Positions 7,707 to 19,083 are shown, counted from the first letter of the stretch. The stretch: DNA of 64,000 bases from Staphylococcus piscifermentans (GCF_900186985.1 NZ_LT906447.1:2418001-2482000); one strand, 5' to 3'. Numbers and translations: made by a program. Notes: generated by a model from the letters alone, not told the origin.

Positions 7707-9161
7707 TTAAAGATATTTTTTCAAGCGTGTAAGTACTTTTTCTTTACCTAATACTTCCATCGTATTCGGCAATTCTGGTCCATGCATTTCACCAGTTACA
7801 GCTACACGAATCGGCATGAATAATTGTTTACCTTTAATACCAGTTTCTTTTTGAACTGCTTTGATTGTTTTTTTGATTTCAGCCGCTTCAAACGGTTCTA
7901 AAGCTTCCAACTTGCCATATAAATGATGCATCAATTCTGGTACTTGTTCTCCGCTGATAACTTCTTTTTCTTCATCATTCAACTCAATTTCATCACGGAA
8001 GAACATTTCAGATAACGGTACAATTTCACCCGCATAACTCATTTCTTTTTGGTATAAACCAATCAATTTGCGACCCCAGTCCAAATCTGCTTCAGAAGGA
8101 GATTCAGGAATTAAACCTGCATTGATTAAATGAGGCAAGGCCAATTCAAAGACTTTTTCAGAGTCTTTTTGTTTCATGTATTGGTTGTTCACCCAAGCTA
8201 ATTTTTTCTTATCAAAGAAAGCAGGTGATTTTTGCAAGCGGTTTTCATCGAAGATTTTAATGAATTCTTCTTTAGAGAAGATTTCTTCTTCACCTTCAGG
8301 AGACCAGCCAAGCAATGTAATAAAGTTGAACAATGCTTCAGGCAAGTAACCTAAGTCACGATATTGTTCGATAAATTGCAAGATTTGACCGTCACGTTTA
8401 CTTAATTTTTTGCGTTGTTCGTTCACGATAAGTGAAATGTGGCCGAAACGTGGTGGTTCCCAGCCGAACGCTTCATAAATCATTAATTGTTTAGGTGTGT
8501 TGGAAACGTGATCATCGCCACGGATAACATCAGAAATTTCCATGTAATGGTCATCTGCTGCTACAGCGAAGTTATAAGTCGGTACACCGTCTTTTTTCAC
8601 AATAACCCAGTCGCCGATATTATCAGATTCAAACGATACTTCACCTTTAACCATATCATCGAATTTATAGACTTTACCTTTAGGCACACGGAAACGAATT
8701 GAAGGTTGACGGCCTTCCGCTTCAAACGCTTCTTGTTCTTCAGGTGTTAAATGAGCATGTTTACCTGCGTAACGCGGTGTTTCACCACGTGCAATCTGTT
8801 CTTCACGTTCTTGTTCTAATTCTTCTTCAGTCATATAACATTTATAAGCTTTATCTTCTGCTAATAATTGTTCCACTAAAGGATCATAGAATTTCGCACG
8901 TTCTGATTGACGGTAAGGACCGTAACCTTTATCTTTATCCACTGATTCGTCCCACTCAAGACCTAACCATTCCAAATTGCTGAATTGAGAAGATTCACCA
9001 TCATCTAAGTTACGTTTTTTATCTGTATCTTCAATACGTACAATAAAATCTCCATCATAATGTTTAGCAAATAAGTAGTTGAATAGTGCTGTTCTAGCGT
9101 TTCCGATATGCAAATAACCTGTTGGACTCGGTGCATATCTTACTCTTACGCGTTCACTCAT
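7707..9161 (-). CDS. gltX: Glutamyl-tRNA synthetase
   Basis: 484 residues from ATG 9161. Class I synthetase; in Gram-positives without GlnRS it also makes Glu-tRNA-Gln for the amidotransferase route. [20 protein letters not shown] gives the HIGH motif at residues 18-21, KLSKRDGQ is the KMSKS loop near residue 250, and the C-terminal anticodon domain is intact. The frame stays open for 31 more codons upstream, but these are lysine/phenylalanine-rich leader translation and homologues start [17 protein letters not shown] precedes the ATG by about 11 bases. Confidence 0.96.
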   Translation of the reverse strand: MSERVRVRYAPSPTGYLHIGNARTALFNYLFAKHYDGDFIVRIEDTDKKRNLDDGESSQFSNLEWLGLEWDESVDKDKGYGPYRQSERAKFYDPLVEQLLAEDKAYKCYMTEEELEQEREEQIARGETPRYAGKHAHLTPEEQEAFEAEGRQPSIRFRVPKGKVYKFDDMVKGEVSFESDNIGDWVIVKKDGVPTYNFAVAADDHYMEISDVIRGDDHVSNTPKQLMIYEAFGWEPPRFGHISLIVNEQRKKLSKRDGQILQFIEQYRDLGYLPEALFNFITLLGWSPEGEEEIFSKEEFIKIFDENRLQKSPAFFDKKKLAWVNNQYMKQKDSEKVFELALPHLINAGLIPESPSEADLDWGRKLIGLYQKEMSYAGEIVPLSEMFFRDEIELNDEEKEVISGEQVPELMHHLYGKLEALEPFEAAEIKKTIKAVQKETGIKGKQLFMPIRVAVTGEMHGPELPNTMEVLGKEKVLTRLKKYL

Positions 9162-9360
9162 TATATCGTTCACTCCTGTTTTTATTGTTTTTCGGAAAAA
9201 GAAAACCTCAAAAAGCAAGTTGCTCCTTGTTGTCTTCGCTTTCTCCTTATTCATATAGAATGCCAGTGTATTCAGTGTTGCAGTCTTACACCATTGTCTT
9301 GAATCAACAGTTCATTTCGTGACACAAAAATCATCAAACATTCTGTATCCATTCTTATTT

Positions 9361-9389
9361 ATTGTAGCATTACAAGCGCTATTTGGTAA
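9361..9389 (-). promoter_or_regulatory. Probable gltX promoter
   Basis: Minus strand: -35 TTACCA (9384-9389), 17-bp spacer, -10 TACAAT (9361-9366). This leaves a 5' leader of roughly 190 nt before gltX (9162-9355) in which I recognise no T-box motif or other named element. Confidence 0.45.
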
Positions 9390-9450
9390 GCCCAATGCTT
9401 GCAAAAATCTAGTAGAGCGTTCTGAAGTTTTCTTTTTAAATAGATTGTAT

Positions 9451-10509
9451 TTAAATTAATTTAGCAAATATAATGCGGCCCGACGAAGTTTGTAAAATAC
9501 TTATGATTTCAATATCTACATATTCACCCACATATGTTTTCGCATCATCAATCACTACCATCGTGCCATCTTCTAAATAGCCGACACCTTGACCAGGCTC
9601 TTTACCTATTTTTGTCAACAAGAGGTTCATCTGGTCGCCTTGACGGACAGTCGGTTTCACTGCTTCAGATAAATCATTGACGTTTAAGACTTTCACGCCT
9701 TGAACATGGCATATTTTATTTAAATTAAAATCAGTAGTAATCACGTCTGCTTTATATTTATGTGCTAATTTAATTAACAACGCATCAATATCATTATAAG
9801 ATTTCTGCGGATGTATAATACGCGTAGGATAAGCAGTATCATGCAGACGATTCAAGATGTCTAAACCGCGTTGGCCTTTATCCCTTTTAACACTGTCCGT
9901 AGAATCTGCCACAATTTGCAGTTCATTAATCACACCTTGCGGAATTAATATCTCACCGTCTAAGAATCCGCATTCTATCACTTCTAAAATTCTGCCATCA
10001 ATGACTGCGCTTGTATCAATAATTTTAGGTGCAGCACTGTAGGTGTTCAATTGTGCAGAACGCGCCATTTTTTCAGGCAGAAACATCAACATCTCGTCTC
10101 TTTTTTTCAAACCGAATTGGAACCCTAAGTAACTTAAGAAAACTGTAATGATAATAGGTAAAACATGAAGAAATAATGAAGAACCAATTAAATTTAAGAT
10201 GAAAGAAATCATTACAGAAATTAATAAGCCCATAATCAAACCAATGGCTGCAAATAAAATTTCGATTGCACTATGGCGCATGATAAAGATTTCAAGCTTC
10301 CGCACATATTTTGTGATGCGCGGAATAAAAATTCCAAAAATTAAAAAGAATAATAGTATACCGAATAAGCTGACAATATATTTGTTGGCAAGCCAAGGAT
10401 AAGTATGCAGTATTCCTGTATCGCGTGCCACTGACGGAATAATGATAACGCCTAGCGTGGCACCTAAAATAACATAGCTTGCTATCACAATCATTTTAAT
10501 AATTTTCAC
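9451..10509 (-). CDS. yacL: PIN/TRAM-domain membrane protein (YacL family)
   Basis: 352 residues. Four hydrophobic segments (about 4-25, 42-64, 82-106, 113-133) anchor it in the membrane. A PIN nuclease-like domain follows, beginning KIIDTSAVIDGRILEVIECG (about 162-181) with acidic residues D165, D171 and a later TTDFNLNKI motif. A TRAM RNA-binding domain forms the C-terminus (about 295-352, PGQGVGYLEDGTMVVID). The family is widespread between radA and gltX in Firmicutes; a nuclease or toxin-like RNA role is suggested by the domains but the substrate is not established. Confidence 0.88.
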   Translation of the reverse strand: MKIIKMIVIASYVILGATLGVIIIPSVARDTGILHTYPWLANKYIVSLFGILLFFLIFGIFIPRITKYVRKLEIFIMRHSAIEILFAAIGLIMGLLISVMISFILNLIGSSLFLHVLPIIITVFLSYLGFQFGLKKRDEMLMFLPEKMARSAQLNTYSAAPKIIDTSAVIDGRILEVIECGFLDGEILIPQGVINELQIVADSTDSVKRDKGQRGLDILNRLHDTAYPTRIIHPQKSYNDIDALLIKLAHKYKADVITTDFNLNKICHVQGVKVLNVNDLSEAVKPTVRQGDQMNLLLTKIGKEPGQGVGYLEDGTMVVIDDAKTYVGEYVDIEIISILQTSSGRIIFAKLI

Positions 10510-10536
10510 GCTGATGTCCCCCTCTCTTTATCTGTC

Positions 10537-11907
10537 TCAGCGTTTCATCAAAGCGAAATCAAGCGCTTCATGAACACTTGTAACGCCGATAACTTGGATT
10601 CCTTCAGGGAATTCCCAACCGCCGATATTTGTTTTAGGGATAATCACACGTTTAAATCCAAGTTTCGCTGCTTCTTGTACGCGCTGCTCAATACGTGAAA
10701 CACGACGTACTTCACCAGTCAATCCTACTTCACCCACATAGCAGTCCATGCCGTTGACCGGCTGATCTTTGAAACTAGAAGCAATCGAAGCAATGATTGC
10801 TAGGTCGACAGCTGGTTCAGTTAATCTGACTCCGCCTGCTACTTTGATATAAGCATCTTGCTGTTGCAATAAATAGCTTTCTTTCTTCTCAAGTACAGCC
10901 ATCAATAAATTCAAACGGTTATGGTCAATACCTGTAGCCATACGTCTAGGATTATTGAAAGTTGTCGGTGTAACTAAGGCTTGTACTTCAATCAATAGCG
11001 GTCTGGTACCTTCCATGGTTGGTACGATAGTCGAACCTGCCACATTGGTAGAACGTTCTTCTAAGAACATTTCAGAAGGATTTTTCACGCCCTTCAATCC
11101 GCTATGTTTCATTTCAAAAATACCCATTTCATTAGTAGAGCCGAAGCGGTTTTTAACTGCGCGCAGAATACGGTAGGCATGGTGTTCATCACCTTCAAAA
11201 TACAATACTGTATCCACCATGTGTTCTAGTAATCTTGGTCCTGCAATTTGGCCTTCTTTCGTTACATGCCCTACTATAAAGGTTGCAATATTCATCTGCT
11301 TTGCAATACCCATTAAAATTTGTGTACTTTCTCTTACTTGCGAGACCGAACCTGGCGCAGAATTAATATCCGGATGATAAATTGTTTGAATGGAATCTAC
11401 CACCACTAAATCAGGTTGTGTCTGTTTGACCGCTTCTTTAATCACTTCTAAATCTGTTTCTGCAAATACATTCAAATTGCTGGAATCTTCTTCCAGACGA
11501 TCTGCACGCAACTTGGTTTGGTTAAGTGATTCTTCACCAGTTATATATAAAACTTTTTTCTTTTGTGATAAGGCTGAACAGATTTGCAGTAGCAACGTAG
11601 ATTTACCAATTCCTGGATCTCCGCCGATTAAGACCAGTGACCCTTGTACAACGCCGCCTCCTAAGACTCTGTCGAATTCAGGAGAACTCGTTTGAATACG
11701 CGGAGTCGTCTCATTTTGTACTTGATTCAGCTTCGTTACTTTCGCTGTCTGCTCACGTGTACGCATGCCTCTGCCGCTTGGTGCTTCTTTCTTTTCAACG
11801 ACTTCTTCCATTTGGTTCCATGCTCCACAATTCGGACATTTACCCATCCATTTCGGAGATTGGTACCCACATGCCATACACTCAAAGATGACTTTTTTCT
11901 TTGCCAA
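10537..11907 (-). CDS. radA: DNA repair protein RadA (Sms)
   Basis: 456 residues from a TTG at 11907. Order: four-cysteine zinc finger (C10, C13, C24, C27), RecA-like ATPase with Walker [11 protein letters not shown] (95-104), the RadA-specific KNRFG motif, and a C-terminal Lon-like domain. RadA promotes branch migration in recombination and transformation. The in-frame GTG at 11913 overlaps the ribosome binding site GGAGGTG, so the TTG, seven bases downstream and giving [14 protein letters not shown] like homologues, is taken. It lies between clpC and yacL, a conserved Firmicute order. Confidence 0.94.
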   Translation of the reverse strand: MAKKKVIFECMACGYQSPKWMGKCPNCGAWNQMEEVVEKKEAPSGRGMRTREQTAKVTKLNQVQNETTPRIQTSSPEFDRVLGGGVVQGSLVLIGGDPGIGKSTLLLQICSALSQKKKVLYITGEESLNQTKLRADRLEEDSSNLNVFAETDLEVIKEAVKQTQPDLVVVDSIQTIYHPDINSAPGSVSQVRESTQILMGIAKQMNIATFIVGHVTKEGQIAGPRLLEHMVDTVLYFEGDEHHAYRILRAVKNRFGSTNEMGIFEMKHSGLKGVKNPSEMFLEERSTNVAGSTIVPTMEGTRPLLIEVQALVTPTTFNNPRRMATGIDHNRLNLLMAVLEKKESYLLQQQDAYIKVAGGVRLTEPAVDLAIIASIASSFKDQPVNGMDCYVGEVGLTGEVRRVSRIEQRVQEAAKLGFKRVIIPKTNIGGWEFPEGIQVIGVTSVHEALDFALMKR

Positions 11908-12010
11908 AATCACACCTCCTATTTTTTGTGAAAAGCATAATTATTTTACACCTTTACTATGCTAAATTCCATCATATCAGATTTTGAATTTTTACAGGGT
12001 CTCAAATGCA

Positions 12011-12056
12011 TAAAGAAAGAGCATACGTTGATATTACAATGCAACGCATGCTCTTA
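12011..12056 (-). terminator. clpC operon terminator
   Basis: Stem of 14 bp with one mismatch (12017-12030 with 12042-12055) beginning about 30 bases after the clpC stop, followed in the transcript by a U-rich tract. It ends the ctsR-mcsA-mcsB-clpC operon. Confidence 0.75.
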
Positions 12057-12083
12057 CTCTATCTATTCAATTTGTATTTGATT

Positions 12084-14549
12084 TTACGCTTTTGTAGCTG
12101 TTTTAACCGTTTCATCTGTTTCACGGTCGTTGATATTATATTCGAATTTTTCGCCGTTATGATCCACAACTACATCTTTGCCTTCTAATTGGTTGCCGTC
12201 TAAAATCAATTCACTCAAGTTGTCTTCAACTGTTTTTTGAATTGCTCTGATAAGCGGACGTGCACCATATTGAGGGTCGTAACCTTCTTCAGCAATTTTT
12301 TCTTTAGCTTGGTCAGTAACGCTGATATTAATATCTTGTTCAGATAAGCGTTCTGTAAGTTTATTAACCATTTTAGTTACGATTTCTTTCAATTCTTCTT
12401 TATTAAGTTTGTGGAAGACGATAATATCATCTACACGGTTTAAGAATTCAGGACGGAAGGCATTTTTCAATTCTTTCAACATTGTGCTGCGAATTGTTTC
12501 ATAGTCTTGACCTTCTGATGAACCGCCACCGAAACCTGTAAAGCGTTGGTCTTGTAATTCTTGTGCACCAACGTTTGAAGTCATAACGATAACTGTATTA
12601 CGGAAATCGACTCTGCGTCCTTTCGTATCAGTTAAGAAACCATCATCTAGGACTTGAAGCAAGATGTTGAATACATCTGGATGTGCTTTTTCGATTTCAT
12701 CGAACAAGATAACTGAATAAGGTTTGCGTCTTACTTTTTCAGTTAATTGTCCGCCGTCATCATGACCTACATAGCCTGGAGGGGCACCAACTAAACGACT
12801 GACTGAGTGTTTTTCCATGAATTCACTCATGTCTACACGAATCATTGCATCTTCGTCTCCGAACATTGATTCAGCTAAGGCACGAGCTAATTCTGTTTTA
12901 CCTACACCAGTTGGTCCTAAGAAGATAAAGCTTCCGATTGGACGTTTAGGGTCTTTCAATCCTGCACGAGCACGTCTTACTGCTTTACTGATTGAAGTTA
13001 CAGCATCTTTTTGACCGATGACACGTTCATGCAATGTGTCTTCTAAGTTCAACAGACGTTCAGATTCTGTTTCGTTCAAACGAGTCAATGGGATACCAGT
13101 CCATCCAGCAATCACTTCAGCGATGTCATTTTCACTTAAAGTTGTATTAGAACCGCCTTGTGCATTTTTCCATTCATTTTTAGCGTCTTCGTATTGTTTT
13201 TCTAATTTAGTTTGTTTATCACGAAGATTAGCAGCATTTTCAAATTCTTGTGAATGTACAGCTGCATCTTTTTCGTTTTTCACTTTTTCAATTTCTTGTT
13301 CGATTTCTTTCAAGTTCGTTGGTGTGGTATGACTTTTAAGTCTTACTTTAGAACTTGCTTCATCGATTAAGTCGATAGCTTTATCTGGTAAGAAGCGATC
13401 TGAAACATAACGGTCACTTAAACGTGCTGCTGCTTCGATAGCTTCATCAGAGATGTTGATACGGTGATGTGCTTCATAGCAATCACGTAAACCTTTCAAG
13501 ATAGATACTGTGTCTTCAACAGTTGGTTCATCTACTTGTACAGGTTGGAAACGACGTTCTAACGCTGCGTCTTTTTCAATGTGTTTACGATATTCGTCTA
13601 ATGTTGTGGCACCGATTGCTTGCAATTCACCACGTGCAAGTGCTGGTTTCAAGATGTTAGAGGCATCAATTGCGCCTTCAGCACCGCCTGCACCGATTAA
13701 TGTGTGCAATTCATCGATGAATAAGATAACATCGCCTGCTTGGTGAATTTCTTCCATTACTTTTTTAAGTCTTTCTTCGAATTCACCACGATATTTAGTA
13801 CCAGCAACCACTGTACCCATATCTAATGACATCACACGTTTATTTTTCAATGTTTCAGGTACTTCATTATTTACAATTGCTTGAGCTAAGCCTTCTGCAA
13901 TTGCTGTTTTACCTACACCAGGTTCCCCGATTAATACTGGGTTGTTTTTAGTACGACGGCTCAATACTTCGATCACACGTGTGATTTCTGCGTCACGTCC
14001 GACAACAGGATCTAATGTGCCGTCTTTAGCAATCGCTGTTAAATCACGTGCTAAACCATCTAATGTCGGTGTGTTATTAGATTTTGCGGCTTGCGCATTT
14101 TTGTTGCTCATTTCCGGGCTGCCAAGTGCTTTAACAACTTGAGCACGTGCTTTTGTAATATTTAAGTCTAAGTTTGCAAACACACGTGCTGCTACGCCTT
14201 CATTTTCACGGATTAAACCAAGCAAGATATGCTCTGTTCCGACGAAATTATGGTGAAGTTTACGTGCTTCATCCATTGAAAGTTCGATAACTTTCTTAGC
14301 TCTTGGCGTATAGTGCAATGTGCCGACTTGTTCTTGACCTTGTCCGATTAGTTTCTCTACTTCTGCTACTACAAGATCTTCTGTAATACCGAAACTTTCT
14401 AATACTTTAGCTGCGATGCCTTCTGGTTCTTTCATTAAACCGAGAAGTAAGTGTTCAGTTCCGATATTTGAGTGATTCAAACGAATCGCTTCTTCTTGTG
14501 CATGCGCTAATACACGCTGTGCACGTTCTGTAAGTCTGCCGAATAACAT
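12084..14549 (-). CDS. clpC: ATP-dependent Clp protease ATP-binding subunit ClpC
   Basis: 821 residues, Hsp100/AAA+ unfoldase that feeds substrates, including those arginine-phosphorylated by McsB, to ClpP. Two N-terminal repeats (about 1-145), first AAA domain with Walker A GEPGVGKT (208-215) and Walker [10 protein letters not shown], the UVR-bearing middle domain (about 415-465) and second AAA domain with GPTGVGKT (about 545) and [14 protein letters not shown]. The ClpP-contacting loop with GFGGG is visible. Last gene of the CtsR operon, 11 bases after mcsB. Confidence 0.97.
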   Translation of the reverse strand: MLFGRLTERAQRVLAHAQEEAIRLNHSNIGTEHLLLGLMKEPEGIAAKVLESFGITEDLVVAEVEKLIGQGQEQVGTLHYTPRAKKVIELSMDEARKLHHNFVGTEHILLGLIRENEGVAARVFANLDLNITKARAQVVKALGSPEMSNKNAQAAKSNNTPTLDGLARDLTAIAKDGTLDPVVGRDAEITRVIEVLSRRTKNNPVLIGEPGVGKTAIAEGLAQAIVNNEVPETLKNKRVMSLDMGTVVAGTKYRGEFEERLKKVMEEIHQAGDVILFIDELHTLIGAGGAEGAIDASNILKPALARGELQAIGATTLDEYRKHIEKDAALERRFQPVQVDEPTVEDTVSILKGLRDCYEAHHRINISDEAIEAAARLSDRYVSDRFLPDKAIDLIDEASSKVRLKSHTTPTNLKEIEQEIEKVKNEKDAAVHSQEFENAANLRDKQTKLEKQYEDAKNEWKNAQGGSNTTLSENDIAEVIAGWTGIPLTRLNETESERLLNLEDTLHERVIGQKDAVTSISKAVRRARAGLKDPKRPIGSFIFLGPTGVGKTELARALAESMFGDEDAMIRVDMSEFMEKHSVSRLVGAPPGYVGHDDGGQLTEKVRRKPYSVILFDEIEKAHPDVFNILLQVLDDGFLTDTKGRRVDFRNTVIVMTSNVGAQELQDQRFTGFGGGSSEGQDYETIRSTMLKELKNAFRPEFLNRVDDIIVFHKLNKEELKEIVTKMVNKLTERLSEQDINISVTDQAKEKIAEEGYDPQYGARPLIRAIQKTVEDNLSELILDGNQLEGKDVVVDHNGEKFEYNINDRETDETVKTATKA

Positions 14550-14560
14550 AGCATAACCTC

Positions 14561-15565
14561 CTATTTTATATGTTCTCTAATAATATTTGCTCTTTGTTCA
14601 TTTATCGATACTTCATCTGTGTCATTTATTAAAAATGGTGTTTGTATAGCGACCATCATTTCATTAAAATTAAAGTCTGGTATTTCAATATACCCTAAAT
14701 CTATACCTAGTTTCACTTCGCTGAGTCGCATTGCCGCTTCTTCAAGTGACATCAAGCGACTATATCGCAACAATCCGAAAGAACGATAGATGCGATTTTC
14801 CATTTCAACTGAACTATGTTGGTCCAATTGTTTTCTGACATTCAATTCTTCTGTAATGATTTGTTGTACAATCTCTATTAAAGTTTCTATAATTTGTTCT
14901 TCTGTTCTTCCCAACGTCAATTGGTTTGAAACTTGGAAGACGTGGCCATACACTTGCGAGCCTTCGCCATAAATACCTCTGATGGTGAAGCCGAAGCGGT
15001 TAATCGTTTGCGCGATTCGATTCATACGTTTGGTAATCGAAAGACCAGGCAAATGCAGCATTACGCTGGCACGCATTCCTGTACCAATATTCGTGGGACA
15101 GGTTGTAAGATAACCAAGTGTTTCGTCAAAGCTGATGCTGAGTTTGCGATCTAACTCATCGTCTACTTCTGAAGCCTTTTGAAATAAAGATTCAAGATTC
15201 ATATCGGTACTCATCGTTTGAATCCGGATATGATCTTCTTCATTTACCATTATGCTTAATGATTCATCTTCATTCAACAATACTGCTGAGGCAGGTTGTT
15301 TAATCAGCTCTGAACTAATTAAATGTTTGGCTACAAGTTTAAGTTTATCTCTTTGTTCCAGATTGCTCAGCTGCAAAGTCTGCATTTTCGGCAATGCATC
15401 TTGTACTTCATTAATTACCTTTTGACCTTCAATATCTGAAGTAAACATTAAGGGGTGCACATGATTATCCAAGTTTCTTGCGAGTCGAATGCGTGAAGAC
15501 ATTACCACAGGTGTTTCTTCACCATGTTCCATCCATTCACTCATATACATTGAATGTTCTTTCAT
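14561..15565 (-). CDS. mcsB: Protein arginine kinase McsB
   Basis: 334 residues from ATG 15565. Phosphagen-kinase fold: [12 protein letters not shown] near the N-terminus and the catalytic-cysteine motif [15 protein letters not shown] (C156). McsB phosphorylates arginines on damaged proteins and on CtsR, marking them for ClpCP. The open frame extends 14 codons upstream into mcsA, but GAGGG inside the mcsA stop region is spaced eight bases from ATG 15565. Four bases separate it from mcsA, so translational coupling is likely; McsA is its activator. Confidence 0.94.
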   Translation of the reverse strand: MKEHSMYMSEWMEHGEETPVVMSSRIRLARNLDNHVHPLMFTSDIEGQKVINEVQDALPKMQTLQLSNLEQRDKLKLVAKHLISSELIKQPASAVLLNEDESLSIMVNEEDHIRIQTMSTDMNLESLFQKASEVDDELDRKLSISFDETLGYLTTCPTNIGTGMRASVMLHLPGLSITKRMNRIAQTINRFGFTIRGIYGEGSQVYGHVFQVSNQLTLGRTEEQIIETLIEIVQQIITEELNVRKQLDQHSSVEMENRIYRSFGLLRYSRLMSLEEAAMRLSEVKLGIDLGYIEIPDFNFNEMMVAIQTPFLINDTDEVSINEQRANIIREHIK

Positions 15566-15569
15566 GCAG

Positions 15570-16097
15570 CTATCCCTCGCTTTCTGCTTGAAGTGCTTTA
15601 ATTTCATCGCGTACTACAGCCGCTTCTTCAAACAATTGCTTATCTACTAATTGCTGTAAATATTTATTTTTAGATTCGATTAATTTCTTAAGTGCTATTT
15701 TATGCGTTGAGGAAACAGGTGTCTTACCGACATGTTCAAATTGTCCACCTTGCACACGTCTTACAATATCCACAATATCCTCTTTGAAAGTCGTGTAGCA
15801 TTGCGCACATCCGAATTTCCCTTTATAGGCAATATCTTTAATTGTCATATGGCAGTTTGGGCAGCGCTTTTCTTCTTTAACATTGAATTCTTCTAAATGA
15901 ATACCATGCTTTGTCGCTAAGTGCTGCAAGATTTGTTTGATTACAAATGAACCTTCCATATCTTCTTGATGATTCTCAAATGAAGGTTCTTCATCGTAAT
16001 TTTCTGCTTTTATAGGTTCAACATGTTCAGGATATGCTTCTTTCAACATTCCATCATGCTTTTCAGAATCTATTGCTTCTATTTTATCGTCAGACAT
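15570..16097 (-). CDS. mcsA: McsA-like activator of McsB, missing the N-terminal zinc finger
   Basis: 175 residues from ATG 16097 (GGAGG six bases upstream). The conserved half is present: CPNC (C79, C82) and CAQC (C97, C100) forming one zinc site, GKTP linker and a C-terminal UVR motif (about 136-171, [19 protein letters not shown]). The N-terminal CxxC zinc finger that opens B. subtilis and S. aureus McsA is absent: the first 78 residues contain no cysteine and are acidic (for example [18 protein letters not shown]). Position second in the ctsR operon confirms orthology. Whether stress or metal sensing by the lost finger is replaced is unknown. Confidence 0.88.
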   Translation of the reverse strand: MSDDKIEAIDSEKHDGMLKEAYPEHVEPIKAENYDEEPSFENHQEDMEGSFVIKQILQHLATKHGIHLEEFNVKEEKRCPNCHMTIKDIAYKGKFGCAQCYTTFKEDIVDIVRRVQGGQFEHVGKTPVSSTHKIALKKLIESKNKYLQQLVDKQLFEEAAVVRDEIKALQAESEG

Positions 16098-16115
16098 GTG
16101 CAACCTCCTTGTCTA

Positions 16116-16577
16116 TTAATAATAATTAATGACTGGCAAGAGCTGTTTCAATATATTTGCTCGTACAATATCTCTTGCTGCTACATCCATTCTTAGCGTG
16201 TCGCGATCGACCACTGCTAGAATCATTTTCGCTTCACGAATAGTAATATATTGATTTTCAAGCAAGCCTTCAATCACATAGTGCGCTTGTTGCTGAGAAA
16301 TAGAATCTCCGATAATTTGTAAGAGATGGTCAATATAACCTTTTGTATCTTTCGTTTCAACTTTGGTGATTCTTATATAACCGCCGCCGCCACGTTTACT
16401 TTCTATTTCATAACCGTGTTCATTGGTGAATCTTGTCTTAATCACATAATTAAGTTGAGAAGGTACACAGTCAAAGCGTTGCGCAATATTGGCTCTTTGA
16501 ATCTCAACAACATCCTTATTTGATTCCTCAAATAAATGTTTAATGTATTGTTCTATGATGTCGGACATATTATGCAT
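16116..16577 (-). CDS. ctsR: Transcriptional repressor of class III stress genes CtsR
   Basis: 153 residues from ATG 16577. Winged helix-turn-helix with the diagnostic [11 protein letters not shown] wing (about 62-72), where a glycine-rich loop senses heat, and a C-terminal dimer domain ending LLPVINYY. CtsR represses the clp genes and is removed through McsB/ClpC. The ribosome binding site AAGGGGTG is six bases before this ATG; the upstream in-frame GTG lies inside it. First gene of its operon and autoregulated through the operators at 16592-16634. Confidence 0.97.
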   Translation of the reverse strand: MHNMSDIIEQYIKHLFEESNKDVVEIQRANIAQRFDCVPSQLNYVIKTRFTNEHGYEIESKRGGGGYIRITKVETKDTKGYIDHLLQIIGDSISQQQAHYVIEGLLENQYITIREAKMILAVVDRDTLRMDVAARDIVRANILKQLLPVINYY

Positions 16578-16591
16578 GGATATCACCCCTT

Positions 16592-16640
16592 TTTTGACCT
16601 TCTTTGACTATATTATATGACCAACTTTGACCTTTTTCAA
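16592..16640 (-). promoter_or_regulatory. ctsR operon promoter with two CtsR operators
   Basis: SigA promoter on the minus strand: -35 TTGAAA (16635-16640), 17-bp spacer, -10 TATAAT (16612-16617). Two tandem-heptad CtsR boxes (GGTCAAA repeats) flank and overlap it: one in the spacer (16618-16634) and one just downstream of the -10 (16592-16610). Binding at either would block polymerase, as expected for autorepression. Confidence 0.88.
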
Positions 16641-16750
16641 CCAATATGTTTCTAAAAAATTTGGTTTTCGTGAAAAATTGGGATGTAACTTACTACCATT
16701 TTAATGTATGATATGGTATGAAAATAAAAAAATAAAGGATGAAGAAAAAC

Positions 16751-17962
16751 ATGCATATCATTATTGCTTTAATAGGGATTATTTTCTTTTTAGCACTTGC
16801 ATTTGTTTTTAGCTCAGATAAGAAAAATGTCAAATGGAAATATGTCGGCATTCTGCTTGTTATCCAATTCGTCTTTGCCTTCCTACTATTAAAAACTAAT
16901 ATAGGAATCACGGTAATTGGCGGCATTGCAAACGGCTTCTCTTACCTGTTGGCTAAAGCAGCTGATGGAGTAAACTTCGTATTCGGAGGATTTAAATACG
17001 TGGATCCTAAAAATCCGCCATTCTTCTTCAGCGTATTATTACCGATTGTTTTTATCTCAGCTATTATCGGTATTTTACAATATACAAAAATTTTGCCGTT
17101 GGTGATTAATGTCTTAGGATTTTTAATTTCCAAAATCAACGGTATGGGTCGTTTAGAATCATATAACGCAGTTGCTGCGGCTATTTTAGGACAATCTGAA
17201 GTGTTTATCTCACTAAAAAAGCAACTTCCTTACATACCTAAGCAACGTTTATACACACTCACAGCTTCAGCAATGTCCACAGTGTCCGCCTCAATTGTCG
17301 GCGCTTACTTTACATTGCTCGAACCTAAATATGTCGTAACAGCTATCGTATTAAACTTATTCGGCGGTTTTATTATCGCTTCTATTATCAATCCTTATAC
17401 AGTGGATGAAAAAGATGACAAGTTATTAGTAGAAGAAACTGAAAACAAACAATCCTTCTTTGAAATGTTGGGAGAATATATCTTAGATGGATTTAAAGTT
17501 GCGGTCATCGTAGGGGCGATGTTAATCGGTTATATCGCAATCATTGCTTTGTTAAATGGTATCGTCAGCGGAATCTTCACGATGGTTTCAGGCGGACATA
17601 TTAAATGGGATTTCCAAACATTAATTGGATTTGTCTTCGCACCATTTGCATTCTTAACAGGTGTACCTTGGCATGAAGCAGTAAAATCTGGTTCATTGAT
17701 GGCAACTAAGTTACTTTCCAACGAATTCGTTGCTATGCAAGGTCTAGGAAAAATGCACGGCTTATCGGACCGCGCAATCGGTATTACTTCCGTATTCTTA
17801 GTATCATTTGCGAACTTCAGTTCAATCGGTATTATCTCAGGTGCAATCAAATCATTAAATAATGAAAAAGGTGACGTGGTTGCGCGTTTCGGACTTAAAT
17901 TATTATTTGGGGCAACATTAGTGTCCTTCATTTCTGCAGCAATCGCAGGATTCTTTATGTAA
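16751..17962 (+). CDS. nupC: Concentrative nucleoside transporter (NupC family)
   Basis: 403 residues from ATG 16751. Polytopic membrane protein of the CNT family taking up nucleosides with a cation. Three N-terminal helices, a helix-rich core with GQSEVFISLKKQLPYI, AMSTVSASIVGAYFTLL and the C-terminal SFANFSSIGIISGAIKSLN, all typical family signatures around the substrate site. An ATG at 16739 in frame would add four residues but sits on the AAAGGA ribosome binding site. Divergent from ctsR and followed by its own terminator, so a monocistronic unit. First gene of the plus-strand block. Confidence 0.92.
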   Translation: MHIIIALIGIIFFLALAFVFSSDKKNVKWKYVGILLVIQFVFAFLLLKTNIGITVIGGIANGFSYLLAKAADGVNFVFGGFKYVDPKNPPFFFSVLLPIVFISAIIGILQYTKILPLVINVLGFLISKINGMGRLESYNAVAAAILGQSEVFISLKKQLPYIPKQRLYTLTASAMSTVSASIVGAYFTLLEPKYVVTAIVLNLFGGFIIASIINPYTVDEKDDKLLVEETENKQSFFEMLGEYILDGFKVAVIVGAMLIGYIAIIALLNGIVSGIFTMVSGGHIKWDFQTLIGFVFAPFAFLTGVPWHEAVKSGSLMATKLLSNEFVAMQGLGKMHGLSDRAIGITSVFLVSFANFSSIGIISGAIKSLNNEKGDVVARFGLKLLFGATLVSFISAAIAGFFM

Positions 17963-17978
17963 ATACACGTATCTCAGC

Positions 17979-18013
17979 AGATGACTTCCTCATTTAAGGG
18001 AGTCATCTTTTTG
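17979..18013 (+). terminator. nupC terminator
   Basis: Hairpin GATGACT (17980-17986) with AGTCATC (18001-18007), followed by a T-run, 17 bases after the nupC stop. Confidence 0.8.
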
Positions 18014-18121
18014 GTTATTCAACGCAAAAATACTTGTATAATAACGGCAACTATATAGAATTGCTTTTCAGCAGGATGTAATGTAAAATTTCACTAATAT
18101 AAAAAAGAAAGGAACAACCAA

Positions 18122-18565
18122 ATGACTATTGAAGAATACTGGAAAACATTTGTATCATGCCAGCCTGAGTATCAAAATGAATCTTATACAGCATGGCAAT
18201 TTGGAGAGGATCCAAGTAATCTTGCAGATTTAGTTAAACGTGGTATTAAAACTGCAACAACAAGCGGTTTATCTTTTTATACAGCAGATCAAGAACCGTT
18301 ACCAAAAGTTGGCGATTTGAGCATGGTTTTAAATGCACAAGACAATCCTATCTGTATAATTAAAAACACTAAAGTATATCAAGTCCCTTTCTCTGAAGTA
18401 TCAGAAATGCATGCCTATAAGGAAGGCGAAGGAGACCGCACATTAAGCTACTGGAAAACTGTTCATACGGACTTTTTCGAGAAAGAGTTCAACTTAATCA
18501 ACCAATCTTTTTCTGAAGAAGAAATAATGGTTTGTGAAGAATTTGAATGTATACATACGTTTTAA
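18122..18565 (+). CDS. ASCH domain protein
   Basis: 147 residues. The sequence matches the ASCH (PUA-like) family: an N-terminal TAWQFG motif, LVKRGIKTATTSGLSFY, PKVGDLSMVLN and a C-terminal EGEGDRTLSYWKTVHTDFF that is a hallmark of these small proteins. ASCH domains are thought to bind RNA or modified nucleosides, and some hydrolyse N4-acetylcytidine; no activity can be assigned here. AAAGGA precedes the ATG. It lies 20 bases before an acetyltransferase gene, with which it probably forms a two-gene operon ending in the hairpin at 19066-19099. Confidence 0.8.
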   Translation: MTIEEYWKTFVSCQPEYQNESYTAWQFGEDPSNLADLVKRGIKTATTSGLSFYTADQEPLPKVGDLSMVLNAQDNPICIIKNTKVYQVPFSEVSEMHAYKEGEGDRTLSYWKTVHTDFFEKEFNLINQSFSEEEIMVCEEFECIHTF

Positions 18566-18585
18566 ATTAAAAATGAGGTGATTGA

Positions 18586-19083
18586 ATGGACATAAATCAG
18601 ATTCAAATCAATAAGTTTCATGAATCCGATACACAAACCGTCGTGGATCTTATTATTCACACACTAAGAACGACTAACATCCAAGATGAACCTGCAGAAG
18701 ATATCGAAAGCTACGTTAAAGATATTACACCTGAAAGTATTCAATATAAAGCTGAAAATGTTAATTTCTATGTTTTCAAATTCAATAATGAACTGATTGC
18801 GACAGGAGCAATCGGTCCTTATTACGGCAGCAAAACTGAATCTTGTTTTTTCTCCATCTTCGTCTCACCAGATTATCAAAAACATGGTATCGGTACATTA
18901 ATTATGGATACATTAGAAGATGATTACTATTACCATCGTGCTGAGCGTTTAGAAATTCCCGCTTCTATCACCGGTGTTAATTTCTATCGTAAACGTGGCT
19001 ATGACTATAAGAATGGTATTAAAGAGCCTGACGATGTTGGTTTGATTTTTCTAGAAAAGTTTAAAAAAGCGAGCACTCTATAA
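18586..19083 (+). CDS. GNAT family N-acetyltransferase
   Basis: 165 residues with a GNAT fold: beta-strand FFSIFVSPDYQKHGIGTLIM contains the acetyl-CoA pyrophosphate loop (Q/RxxGxG/A form, QKHGIG near 102-107), and NFYRKRGYDYKNG near the C-terminus is the usual final motif. Substrate unknown. GAGGTGATTGA precedes the ATG. Downstream of the ASCH gene; the last codons form the left arm of the terminator hairpin. Confidence 0.8.
   Translation: MDINQIQINKFHESDTQTVVDLIIHTLRTTNIQDEPAEDIESYVKDITPESIQYKAENVNFYVFKFNNELIATGAIGPYYGSKTESCFFSIFVSPDYQKHGIGTLIMDTLEDDYYYHRAERLEIPASITGVNFYRKRGYDYKNGIKEPDDVGLIFLEKFKKASTL

Noticed and set aside
9162..9254. 31-residue N-terminal extension of GltX
   Set aside because: Homologous proteins begin at [13 protein letters not shown] and a ribosome binding site precedes that ATG; the extension is leader sequence.
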